Positions 17,087-24,159 of a DNA stretch of 47,253 nucleotides are shown piece by piece. Numbering within the stretch: position 1 is the stretch's first letter; the number at the start of each line of letters is the position of its first letter. Source of the stretch: an uncultured Collinsella sp. (lineage in GTDB: Bacteria; Actinomycetota; Coriobacteriia; Coriobacteriales; Coriobacteriaceae). Location of the stretch: NCBI GenBank assembly GCA_900542555.1, contig UQNU01000010.1, positions 1 to 47,253 on the forward strand, written 5' to 3'. Position numbers and translations under genes: made by a program. The notes under the pieces were generated by a model. It had not been told where the DNA came from. It saw nothing but the letters and a program-made list of their open reading frames with translations, and ran no database searches.

Positions 17087-18375
17087 TGGCCCGTTTTCCC
17101 CTTGTTCCCACGTCGCCCGAGCCCGAGCGTGCCATTTTGGTTGGTGTTGAGTGGCGCGACAATGCATGGCCACTCGATCGATCGCTCGATGAGCTGGAGC
17201 GCCTTGCCCATACGGCTGGTGCCCAGTGCGTGGCTCGCTTGTCTCAGCGTTTGGTAAAGCCGTATCCTAAATCGTTTATCGGTTCCGGTAAGGTTGAAGA
17301 GCTGTGCGGCCTGGTGCATCGCATGGATGCCGATGTCGTTATTTTTGACGACGACCTGACGCCCTCGCAGCAATCCTATTTGGAGAAAGCGGTGGGCGAG
17401 CCGGTAAAGATTATCGATCGTACGGCACTGATCTTGGATATCTTTGGCCTGCATGCTCAGACGCGTGAGGGACGCCTACAGGTACAGCTGGCACAGCTTC
17501 AATATCTGTTGCCTCGTCTGCGTGGCATGTGGAGCCATCTCGCCAAGGAGCAGACGCGCGGCGGCATCGGCTCACGCTTTGGTCAGGGTGAAAGTCAGCT
17601 CGAGGTCGACCGTCGCCTCATTCGTAATAAGATTGCCGCGCTTCGTCGTGAGCTTAAGCAGGTTGAACAGCGTCGCGATGTCCAGTCCAAGAGCCGCATT
17701 GAGTCACCGGCGTTTCGCGTCGCGTTAGCCGGTTATACCAATGCCGGTAAATCGACGTTGCTCAATCGCCTGACCGGCTCTACGGTACTTTCGCAGGACA
17801 AGTTGTTTGCTACGCTCGACCCGACGACGCGTTCGTATCGCCTGCCCGGCGGTCGCGGCATGACGATCACCGATACCGTCGGCTTTATTCAAAAGCTGCC
17901 GCATGGTCTGGTCGATGCCTTTAAATCGACACTGTCCGAGGTGTTGGGTGCCGATCTAATTCTCAAAGTCGTAGATGCGTCTGACGAGGACTATGAGCGG
18001 CAGCTGGAGGCTGTCGACCGCGTGCTTGATGAGATCGGCGCTGGAGAGCGTTTAACGCTGACCGTATTCAATAAAATCGATCTTCTCGATAGCGTTGATC
18101 GACTGAGCTTCCGTCGTCGCTATCCCGAGGCCGTGCTGTTCTCGGCCCAGACGGGCGAGGGACTCGACGATCTCGTCGACCGTATTGCTCGTGAGGCGGC
18201 TGCTACCGATGTGTTGCTCTCTGCTGATATCCCGTATCGCGAGGGCGCCCTCATTACGCTGGTGCATGAGCAGGGAACCCTTTTGCACGAGGAATATCTT
18301 GAGGACGGCGTTCGTATTGTGGCGAAGCTTCCGGCCCGTATCGCGCCGCGGCTCGAGCGTTATCGCACCGAGTAG
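17086..18375 (+). CDS. hflX: Ribosome-associated GTPase HflX
   Basis: A 429-residue GTPase that splits or rescues stalled ribosomes, often during stress. The N-terminal HflX domain contains PKSFIGSGKVEEL and the DDDLTPSQQ block, a helical linker has RGGIGSRFGQGESQLE, and the G domain has G1 GYTNAGKS at 216-223, G3 DTVGF and G4 NKID. It is the last gene of the plus-strand run. Its 3' end overlaps the end of the convergent acyltransferase gene by 16 bp, leaving no room for separate terminators. Confidence 0.96.
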   Translation: MARFPLVPTSPEPERAILVGVEWRDNAWPLDRSLDELERLAHTAGAQCVARLSQRLVKPYPKSFIGSGKVEELCGLVHRMDADVVIFDDDLTPSQQSYLEKAVGEPVKIIDRTALILDIFGLHAQTREGRLQVQLAQLQYLLPRLRGMWSHLAKEQTRGGIGSRFGQGESQLEVDRRLIRNKIAALRRELKQVEQRRDVQSKSRIESPAFRVALAGYTNAGKSTLLNRLTGSTVLSQDKLFATLDPTTRSYRLPGGRGMTITDTVGFIQKLPHGLVDAFKSTLSEVLGADLILKVVDASDEDYERQLEAVDRVLDEIGAGERLTLTVFNKIDLLDSVDRLSFRRRYPEAVLFSAQTGEGLDDLVDRIAREAAATDVLLSADIPYREGALITLVHEQGTLLHEEYLEDGVRIVAKLPARIAPRLERYRTE

Positions 18376-19063
18376 ACGAGCTCCAAAATGCCCAGAATGA
18401 TGGGCTGATGCAGCAGATAAAAGGGGAGTGCATGACGTCCAAGGCTGGCGAGCGCCGGCAGGGGGTTGGCGTAGGCCCAGATTGGGGCGGTTTTATCGAT
18501 TCCCTGCGCTATATGTGCGGCGAAGTATCCTGCAAGATACATAAAGATAATCGGGATGATGGGGTAGTAATCACCTGAAACAAACCCAGGGTTCGGAAAT
18601 CCCAGCCACGCCAGGTAGGGGACAGGGTAGATCGTTTTGGGGATGCTCCAGGTGAGGGCGAACAACACAAGGCATAGGGACATGCCCCATCTCGCCGATA
18701 TCTTCTTAAGGACGGGATCGGTCAACGCCACGATGCCGGTACATGCGGCCATGCAGTAGATGATGCCAAAATTAACCGAATCGTCTACTGAGACAAGTGT
18801 TGTTGCCAACCAGACGACGAGTGCTGCTAAGGCGTATTTGGCGGCACGTTTGATATTGTTGCGCGAAAGAGTGCACATCCAACCCGCGATAAACAAGAAT
18901 ACCCAGCTGATGCTGGCGCGCCAGATGTCTTGAAAGACAGTCTGGGTAAACCAGGGCATATCCCAACCGTACAGGTAGGCGAGATCGTAGCAAGCGTGAA
19001 AACCTGCCATTGAATCATCGTAAACCCGCGGACGGTATCAAAGATGGTGATGCGTTTTTGCAT
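18360..19063 (-). pseudogene. Heparan-alpha-glucosaminide N-acetyltransferase-like membrane protein, frameshifted
   Basis: The ATG at 19063 overlaps the lexA stop codon (TAATG) and starts MQKRITIFDTVRGFTMIQ, the usual N-terminus of DUF1624/HGSNAT-like acyltransferases. Near 19010 the frame runs into unrelated sequence. The family sequence resumes in another frame as MAGFHACYDLAYLYGW and continues with about six hydrophobic segments to the stop at 18360. A single missing base between the Gln codon and the MAGFH segment would explain this. No slippery heptamer is visible, so a real mutation or an assembly error is likelier than programmed frameshifting. The translatable fragment alone is 216 residues (18360-19010). 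The function would be acyl transfer across the membrane; the substrate is unknown. Confidence 0.75.
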
Positions 19064-19707
19064 TACGAGAACCGGCGCATCAAGCCGACGACTTTGCCCA
19101 AGATAACGGGATTCGTTGCATAGATAGGCTCCATGGTGTCATTCTCTGGCTGCAGGCGTACGCGTCCCTGCTCCTTGTAGAATGTCTTGACGGTCGCTGA
19201 ACCATCAATCATGGCCACGACAATTTCGCCGTTCATGGCACTCTTTTGTTCACGGACGATGATGTAATCGCCATTGAAGATGCCGACATTGATCATTGAG
19301 CTCCCATGCACCTCAAGGATAAAGGAACCCTGATCAGTGGCGATTTCGGTCGGGATAGTAAAAGTGTCTTCTATATTCTGCTCGGCCAGAATGGGAATCC
19401 CAGCCGCGACGCGACCAACGAGCGGTAGCGAGACCGTTCCGCGAGGTGCGGTGGGTTCGTCAGATTTAGAAATTGAGACAGAAGAACCGTCCTCGTTAAA
19501 GAGTTCCAGGGCGCGCGGTTTGGTGGCATCGCGCTTGAGTAGCCCGCGCGCCTCCAGGGCAGATAGATGGGCGTGCACGGTGCTGGGGGAGGAAAGGCCC
19601 ACGGCAGAAGCCATCTCGCGCACGCTGGGCGGATAACCTTTCTCCTGCTGATATTCCTTGATGAAGTCGTAAATTTGCTGCTGACGCTTGGTAATTTTGC
19701 GAGCCAT
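19063..19707 (-). CDS. lexA: SOS repressor LexA
   Basis: A 214-residue LexA. The N-terminal winged helix includes SVREMASAVGLSSPSTVHAHL. The self-cleavage site is A102-G103 in RVAAGIPIL, and the catalytic dyad is S137 (HGSSM) and K174 (TVK). RecA filaments stimulate its cleavage after DNA damage. I choose ATG 19707 (MARKITKRQQQ) because GAGAGGA precedes it at seven bases; ATG 19728 in the same frame is less well placed. Three candidate LexA boxes lie upstream, implying autorepression. The divergent neighbour is a LysM membrane protein, as beside lexA in mycobacteria. Confidence 0.97.
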   Translation of the reverse strand: MARKITKRQQQIYDFIKEYQQEKGYPPSVREMASAVGLSSPSTVHAHLSALEARGLLKRDATKPRALELFNEDGSSVSISKSDEPTAPRGTVSLPLVGRVAAGIPILAEQNIEDTFTIPTEIATDQGSFILEVHGSSMINVGIFNGDYIIVREQKSAMNGEIVVAMIDGSATVKTFYKEQGRVRLQPENDTMEPIYATNPVILGKVVGLMRRFS

Positions 19708-19730
19708 CAGGGCATCCTCTCTACCCATGT

Positions 19731-19744
19731 CAAACAAATGTTCG
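19731..19744. promoter_or_regulatory. Candidate LexA box 1 (lexA-proximal)
   Basis: CAAACAAATGTTCG differs from CGAAC-N4-GTTCG at one position. It overlaps the region just before the lexA start codon. Confidence 0.6.
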
Positions 19745-19758
19745 AATTTTGCTTGACA

Positions 19759-19772
19759 GGAACAACTGTTCG
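19759..19772. promoter_or_regulatory. Candidate LexA box 2 (lexA promoter)
   Basis: GGAACAACTGTTCG has a perfect GAAC-N4-GTTC core and one outer mismatch. Confidence 0.75.
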
Positions 19773-19786
19773 AAGATAATAATAAC

Positions 19787-19800
19787 CGAACATTCGTTCT
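19787..19800. promoter_or_regulatory. Candidate LexA box 3 (LysM gene side)
   Basis: CGAACATTCGTTCT has a perfect CGAAC-N4-GTTC and one outer mismatch. It ends five bases before a possible -35 (TAGACA, 19806-19811) of the divergent LysM gene, with GATAAA (19830-19835) as a possible -10 at 18-bp spacing. It could control both directions. Confidence 0.75.
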
Positions 19801-19867
19801 CGCGCTAGACATTTTTGTCCGCGCGGCTTGATAAAACTGTTCTCAGCAAAACACGCGAGAGGAGAAC

Positions 19868-20320
19868 ATGATGAACGCAACGAATATGGTCCAGGGAAAC
19901 CTTGCCCTTAAACTCGAGACGCCTGCAGAACCCACTTTTACGGTTGTTCAGGGTGGCCGCTCCGGTTTTCAGCCTTTGACCGTAAAGCCTGCTCGCAATC
20001 AGCAGGCTGTAGTTGCGCCGGCCCGCGTTGCCCTGAAGGTTCCGACGATTGTCGCCGTTGCCGTCGCGCTTACGCTCTTCGTTGTCCTCGCTACGTCGGT
20101 CTTTAGCGCTCGTCACGCCGCGTATGCCGAGTCCGTTTCCAACGTTACCTACGAGACTATTCGCGTTCAGCCTGGTGATTCTCTTTGGTCGCTTGCCGAG
20201 GAATATCCTATCGAAGGCCTTTCCACGCAAGAGACTTCCGACATGATCCGTAACGTCAATCATCTGGAGCATGGTTCGCTCGCCGCCGGTGCGCATCTTA
20301 AGGTTCCTGCTCGTTCGTAA
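19868..20320 (+). CDS. LysM membrane protein, probable SOS cell-division inhibitor (YneA/ChiZ-like)
   Basis: A 150-residue protein with a cytoplasmic N-terminus, one transmembrane helix at about 59-81, and one LysM domain at 95-147 (IRVQPGDSLWSLAEE). Single-pass LysM proteins divergent from lexA include YneA of Bacillus and Rv2719c/ChiZ of Mycobacterium, which delay septation during SOS. The same arrangement, followed by nrdR, is seen here, so the function is inferred by synteny and architecture. ATG 19868 follows GAGAGGAGA. LexA boxes lie 68-137 bp upstream. It would bind peptidoglycan outside the membrane. Confidence 0.82.
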   Translation: MMNATNMVQGNLALKLETPAEPTFTVVQGGRSGFQPLTVKPARNQQAVVAPARVALKVPTIVAVAVALTLFVVLATSVFSARHAAYAESVSNVTYETIRVQPGDSLWSLAEEYPIEGLSTQETSDMIRNVNHLEHGSLAAGAHLKVPARS

Positions 20321-20333
20321 TCATTATCGCGCT

Positions 20334-20377
20334 GCGCATGGTACCCTTGTTATCGTTTAAGAGGAGGTACCATGCGC
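20334..20377 (+). promoter_or_regulatory. Inverted repeat that pairs the nrdR start codon
   Basis: GCGCATGGTACC (20334-20345) is perfectly complementary to GGTACCATGCGC (20366-20377), with a 20-nt loop. The right arm contains the nrdR ATG (20372-20374), and the GAGGAGG Shine-Dalgarno (20361-20367) is split between loop and stem. If the RNA folds this way, translation of nrdR would be restricted. Confidence 0.75.
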
Positions 20378-20815
20378 TGTCCCAAATGTGGCAAGGCACA
20401 TACCCGCGTCGTTGATTCCCGTATGCAGGAGTCAAATAACACCATTAAGCGCCGTCGCGAATGTTGCTCGTGTAACTATCGCTTTACAACGTTTGAGCGA
20501 TGCGAAGACCCAATCGAGGTCATTAAGTCAGACGGAACCAAGCAGCGGTTCGATCGCAATAAGCTGCTCGTCGGCTTGATGCGCGCCACTATCAAACGCG
20601 ATATCGACACTAAGAAGCTCAATGAGATTATCGACGACATCGAGGTCGAGCTGCGCTCTCGCACACTGACGGCCGTCACGTCTCATGAGTTGGGTGACAT
20701 GGTGCTCAAGCGCTTGGCAAAGATCGACAAGGTGGCGTACATCCGTTTTGCCTCGGTCTACCGCGATTTCAAAGACGTCGATGAGTTTCTGCAAGAGCTC
20801 GACAAGCTAAGGTGA
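20372..20815 (+). CDS. nrdR: Transcriptional repressor NrdR
   Basis: A 147-residue regulator that senses ATP/dATP and represses ribonucleotide reductase genes through NrdR boxes. The N-terminal zinc ribbon uses C3, C6, C31 and C34, and an ATP-cone spans about residues 46-136 (IEVIKSDGTKQRFDRNKL). The ATG follows GAGGAGG, but both lie in or next to a 12-bp perfect stem. The dut gene begins four bases after the stop, linking dNTP-pool control with dUTP removal. Its position after the lexA-divergent LysM gene matches the mycobacterial order, so SOS read-through from 19868 is plausible. Confidence 0.97.
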   Translation: MRCPKCGKAHTRVVDSRMQESNNTIKRRRECCSCNYRFTTFERCEDPIEVIKSDGTKQRFDRNKLLVGLMRATIKRDIDTKKLNEIIDDIEVELRSRTLTAVTSHELGDMVLKRLAKIDKVAYIRFASVYRDFKDVDEFLQELDKLR

Positions 20816-20819
20816 TTCC

Positions 20820-21263
20820 ATGTCCAACATTACCCTCAACATAAAGCGTCTCGATCCCACCGTCGAGCTTCCCAAATACGCCTATCCCACCGATGCCGGC
20901 TTGGATCTGCGCTCCAACGAGGACTGCGTCCTGAAGCCCTTCGAACGTCGTCTGGTCTCTACCGGGGTGGCCATCGCCCTGCCCGATGGCTACGCCGGCT
21001 TCGTCCAGCCCCGAAGCGGCTTAGCCATCAAGCAGGGCCTGTCTATAGTCAATACGCCGGGCCTCATCGACGCCCACTACCGAGGAGAACTCAAGGTTAT
21101 CCTCATTAATCTGGATTCCTCCAACAATATCCAAATCAACAAAGGCGACCGCATAGCCCAACTCGTCATCCAAGAAGTCCCCACGGTCAACCTCGTAGAA
21201 GTGGAAGAACTAGACGAAACCGACCGAGGCAAAGGAGGCTTCGGCTCCTCCGGCGTCGCCTAG
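20820..21263 (+). CDS. dut: Deoxyuridine 5'-triphosphate nucleotidohydrolase (dUTPase)
   Basis: A 147-residue trimeric dUTPase that hydrolyses dUTP to dUMP and keeps uracil out of DNA. The five family motifs are recognisable: PTDAGLDLRS, PRSGLAIKQGL, NTPGLIDAHYRGEL, NKGDRIAQLVIQ and the C-terminal RGKGGFGSSG arm. It starts four bases after nrdR. Codon use is slightly unusual for this window, with three ATA isoleucine codons and several GAA/CGA codons near the end. A 98-nt hairpin element starts 17 bases after the stop. Confidence 0.96.
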   Translation: MSNITLNIKRLDPTVELPKYAYPTDAGLDLRSNEDCVLKPFERRLVSTGVAIALPDGYAGFVQPRSGLAIKQGLSIVNTPGLIDAHYRGELKVILINLDSSNNIQINKGDRIAQLVIQEVPTVNLVEVEELDETDRGKGGFGSSGVA

Positions 21264-21279
21264 GGGCGCTCGTATCCCG

Positions 21280-21377
21280 CTTTCGCCTGAGCCCCATACA
21301 TATCATCCCGTGCTCAAACATTCTCGCTGCGCTGCGAAACTGCGCGCGGGACGATATGTATGGGGCTCAGGCGAAAG
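21280..21377 (+). repeat. Structured 3'-end element, copy 1 (after dut)
   Basis: Perfect 25-nt arms at 21280-21304 and 21353-21377 enclose a second stem, TCCCGTGC (21306-21313) with GCGCGGGA (21344-21351). The 30-nt apical loop begins TCAAACATTCTCGCT. The conserved interior is shared with copy 2 on the opposite strand. Each copy lies sense to the gene just upstream of it. No T-tract follows, so it is not a classical terminator. Confidence 0.85.
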
Positions 21378-21408
21378 GACTACATGCTTGAGATTAAAAA
21401 ATCTTTCT

Positions 21409-21457
21409 AGTAAGCCGATGCGACAACGGAACTGTTCCTTTGTCGCATCGGCTTACT
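21409..21457. terminator. Bidirectional terminator between the two elements
   Basis: AGTAAGCCGATGCGACAA and TTGTCGCATCGGCTTACT form a perfect 18-bp stem, topped by GGAAC-T-GTTCC. T-rich sequence follows on the plus side (TTTATATTTTCC), and on the minus side the run AAAAAA at 21396-21401 reads as T6. Confidence 0.8.
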
Positions 21458-21534
21458 GCATTTATATTTTCCTGTTTTACCTTTGCAGGTTCTAATGGAG
21501 GGGATACCGAAGTAGCTGCTAGTAAGTAAACGCA

Positions 21535-21638
21535 GCCGCTCTGTCGGAGCCGCCCTTATTTCGTTCCACGCGCAGTTTCGCAGCGAAGCGAGAATGTTTG
21601 AGCATGGAATGATATAAGGGCGGCTCCGACAGAGCGGC
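21535..21638 (-). repeat. Structured 3'-end element, copy 2 (after the glycosyltransferase gene)
   Basis: Perfect 25-nt arms lie at 21535-21559 and 21614-21638. Read on the minus strand, the interior matches copy 1 over about 36 nt with one difference (G or T inside CGCTKCGCTGCG). The flanking stem pairs differ from copy 1 but remain paired (TTCCATGC with GCGTGGAA). It starts 11 bases after the stop codon of the gene at 21649-22950. Confidence 0.85.
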
Positions 21639-21648
21639 GGACATTCGA

Positions 21649-22950
21649 CTAGCGGATGTGCGCGGGTTTTCCGCCCCAGTAGAAGCGGCAGAAGGCTCGT
21701 TTGCGCTTTTGGGGCTTGCCTACTAGCTCCATGGTTGCGATGGCTATGTCTTCGGCTGCGCGTGGACGGCGCAGGACTTCGCCGTTGATGAGTAGCGCTT
21801 TGAGCGACTCAGGGTGGTCGTGCAGGTGACGAAGCGTCACGATGAGTTCTCGTGCGGTGGTGACATGCATGCTGGCGCCCATTCCGGTGAGCATCGTGGT
21901 GTTGGCCTTTTCCTGACCGTATGATTTGCCCAGCAGGATCATCGGCAGATGAGCGCACAGGCACTCGGTGACGGTGAGCCCGCCCGACTTGAGGATTGCT
22001 AGATCGCAGCCGTGCATGAGGGCCGCCATGTCGTCCACGTAGTCCAGAACCGTGACGTTGTCGAGTTTCATGGCGTCGAAGAGCGTCTTGAGGCGGGTGG
22101 CGTATTCCTTATCCTTGCCAGGCAAAAAGACAAAGTGCATGTCCTCAAAGCTGCGTAAGAAGGGGAGTGTGTGGTCCATTGCGGCACGGAAACGCACGTA
22201 TGGTTGGGGCAAACTGGCGCCGGCCATCACCAATACGACGGTTTTGTCTATGGGGAGATTGAACTTGCTGAGCTCATCTTCGCGTTTGTAACCGGTATCG
22301 AAACCGTCACGAATGGGGATGCCCGTTATGCGGATCTTTGACTCGGGAACCTTGCGTGGGCGCAGCGTTTCGGCCATAAATTCGTTGGCAACACAGAATA
22401 GATCGGTGTCCTTGTGGGGCCACCAGCCCTCGACTTCGTAGTCGGTCGGTACGCAGATGACCGGATAATCGATACCCGTAATTACGCGGGCACCCACGGC
22501 AACATTGGCTGCTGTGATGTGCGTTGCGACCACGGCAATAGGCCTGCGGCGATGAATATATTCGTTGAAGGCGGGGAACATAATTCGCGACCATGCTGTG
22601 CCGCCACCCCAGAGAAGATGTCCCGTAAGCGTATATCGCCAGGTCAGGTCGTAAATGGGGCGCGTGGCGCCGGTAAACGACGCTGCTGTTTTATTACCAT
22701 CGAACCTAATGCGTCCAAAATCGAGGATATCCAGGACTTCGATCTCAACGTCCTCAGGGATTCCCTTGGTGCCGCGGATAAGGTCAAATGCTTGTGCAAT
22801 CGCGTTGGCGGCGGCTTTGTGGCCCGATCCAACCGATGCGTGCACAATGGTTACCAGGGGTTTTTGTGCAGGTAAAACGGTCATTTGCTCCGGTTGGGGA
22901 GTGGCTTGCATGGGCAGGGGAGCGCTATTGCCCGTCTGCGTTTGATCCAT
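21649..22950 (-). CDS. MGDG synthase/UgtP-like glycosyltransferase (GT28 family)
   Basis: A 433-residue protein related to monogalactosyldiacylglycerol synthases and UgtP-type diacylglycerol glucosyltransferases. The N-terminal acceptor domain has ASVGSGHKAAANAIA (about 39-53), and the C-terminal nucleotide-sugar domain has VLDYVDDMAALMHGCDLAILKSGGLTVTE in two overlapping blocks. The likely product is a glycolipid at the inner membrane face; sugar and acceptor are not shown by the sequence. ATG 22950 follows GGGGAG at seven bases, although the frame stays open further upstream. It is divergent from trxB, with 117 bp between starts. Its 3' end carries structured element copy 2. Confidence 0.85.
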   Translation of the reverse strand: MDQTQTGNSAPLPMQATPQPEQMTVLPAQKPLVTIVHASVGSGHKAAANAIAQAFDLIRGTKGIPEDVEIEVLDILDFGRIRFDGNKTAASFTGATRPIYDLTWRYTLTGHLLWGGGTAWSRIMFPAFNEYIHRRRPIAVVATHITAANVAVGARVITGIDYPVICVPTDYEVEGWWPHKDTDLFCVANEFMAETLRPRKVPESKIRITGIPIRDGFDTGYKREDELSKFNLPIDKTVVLVMAGASLPQPYVRFRAAMDHTLPFLRSFEDMHFVFLPGKDKEYATRLKTLFDAMKLDNVTVLDYVDDMAALMHGCDLAILKSGGLTVTECLCAHLPMILLGKSYGQEKANTTMLTGMGASMHVTTARELIVTLRHLHDHPESLKALLINGEVLRRPRAAEDIAIATMELVGKPQKRKRAFCRFYWGGKPAHIR

Positions 22951-23067
22951 CGATAACTCCCCTTCAGCTTTGTTACGCGATTTAACATTGTAGTGCATGA
23001 GTGTCATGTTCACGTAAATTTGGGTATGAGCGCAAAGAACGTCAATGTATCGACGAGAGGATATTCC

Positions 23068-24003
23068 ATGACTACCGATCAGCCGATTGATGTTGCGATT
23101 ATCGGTGGAGGCCCCGCGGGCTATGCTGCCGCCATTTACGCTGCGCGTGCCAACCTGACGACGACCGTGATTGAGCAGGGCATGTCGGGTGGACAGATCG
23201 CCACGACCAATGAAGTCGAGAACTATCCGGGCATTCCGCTCTTGAGCGGCGCCGAACTCGGCGAGCGTTTTCAGCAGCATGCAGAGGGCCTGGGAGCACA
23301 GGTCGCATGGAGCATGGTTACGTGTATCGATTACGATGCCGATGCAGCGCTGTTTACGGTGCATCACGATATGGGCGATACGCTGGCCTCGAGCGTTATC
23401 GCTTGCATGGGTGCCACGCCGCGATCTGCTGGTTTCGCTGGCGAGGATACGTATCGCGGTCGTGGCGTTTCGTATTGCGCGACGTGTGACGGCATGTTCT
23501 TCCGTGGCAAGCAGGTTTTTGTCATTGGCGGCGGCAATGCTGCCTGTGAGGAAGCCCTGTTCTTGTCAGAAATCGCCAGCAGCGTGACCATCGTCTTGCG
23601 TCGCGATCAGTTCCGTGCACCTGATGGTGTTGTTCAGAAAGTACTCGAAAAGGACAATATTACAGTTAGGTACCAAACTAGTATTGTTGAACTTTCTGGT
23701 GAAGCGATGCCAACGACGATTGCCTTTAAGGACAATGCATCCGGGGAAATTCATACCGAGTCATTTGAGCCTGGCTCGTTTGGCATTTTTGTCTTTACCG
23801 GCACGCAACCCCATACCGAGCTTGTTGAGCATTTAGTCGATCTGGCGCCTGATGGCGGCATTCTAACTGATGAATCTATGGCGACCCGCACGCCAGGTCT
23901 ATTTGCCGCTGGCGATATCCGTTCCAAGCGTTTACGCCAGGTTGTGACCGCCGTTTCTGATGGAGCCATAGCGGCAACCAGCGCATATGCATTTCTCCAT
24001 TGA
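23068..24003 (+). CDS. trxB: Thioredoxin-disulfide reductase
   Basis: A 311-residue flavoprotein that passes electrons from NADPH to thioredoxin. The FAD-binding GGGPAGYAAAIYAAR is near residue 13, the redox pair is C137 and C140 in CATCDGMFF, an NAD(P)-binding GGGNAACEEA follows, and the C-terminal FAD block is GLFAAGDIRSKRLRQ. The chosen ATG 23068 has GAGAGGA seven bases upstream; the longer frame from 22993 lacks support. A strong hairpin terminator lies 45 bp after the stop. Family members that use other electron carriers look similar, so the substrate is inferred. Confidence 0.94.
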   Translation: MTTDQPIDVAIIGGGPAGYAAAIYAARANLTTTVIEQGMSGGQIATTNEVENYPGIPLLSGAELGERFQQHAEGLGAQVAWSMVTCIDYDADAALFTVHHDMGDTLASSVIACMGATPRSAGFAGEDTYRGRGVSYCATCDGMFFRGKQVFVIGGGNAACEEALFLSEIASSVTIVLRRDQFRAPDGVVQKVLEKDNITVRYQTSIVELSGEAMPTTIAFKDNASGEIHTESFEPGSFGIFVFTGTQPHTELVEHLVDLAPDGGILTDESMATRTPGLFAAGDIRSKRLRQVVTAVSDGAIAATSAYAFLH

Positions 24004-24047
24004 TAAGTACGATAATATATCTTATGTAAGGTTGTTATCTATTAACT

Positions 24048-24093
24048 AAATGGCGGGACGATGCATCAGTGCACTGTCCCGCCATTTTTCTTG
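24048..24093 (+). terminator. Rho-independent terminator after trxB
   Basis: AAATGGCGGGAC and GTCCCGCCATTT form a perfect 12-bp stem, with TTTTTCTT at the end. Confidence 0.85.
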
Positions 24094-24104
24094 CCGGCTA
24101 TGTG

Positions 24105-24127
24105 GTATTCAAAACTAGATAATCTAG
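24105..24127 (+). promoter_or_regulatory. Candidate operator of the DUF1836 gene
   Basis: GTATTCAAAACTAGATA (24105-24121) is identical to a 17-mer in the degV promoter. It runs into the perfect palindrome CTAGAT-A-ATCTAG (24115-24127). TACAAT at 24131-24136 is a possible -10, with TTCAAA as a weak -35 17 bp earlier, so the palindrome would lie in the promoter spacer. Confidence 0.75.
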
Positions 24128-24159
24128 AATACAATATAGAAGATGAACGGAGGACCTTT

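Larger units (their letters stand above)
21264..21648. other. 385-bp convergent intergenic region with three large hairpins
   Basis: I see no coding gene here. The region is symmetrical: dut, element 1, a bidirectional terminator, element 2 and the convergent glycosyltransferase gene. Each structure is listed separately. Confidence 0.8.

Noticed and set aside
18990..19020. Programmed ribosomal frameshifting in the acyltransferase gene
   Set aside because: No X-XXY-YYZ slippery sequence or nearby stimulatory stem is visible at the frame change; a mutation or read error is simpler.
19840..19850. A fourth SOS box near CTGTTCTC before the LysM gene
   Set aside because: The GAAC half-site with four-base spacing is missing.
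21280..21638. The two large hairpins as ends of an insertion sequence or transposon
   Set aside because: No transposase or passenger gene lies between them, there are no target-site duplications in evidence, and each is itself a hairpin with its own pair of arms.
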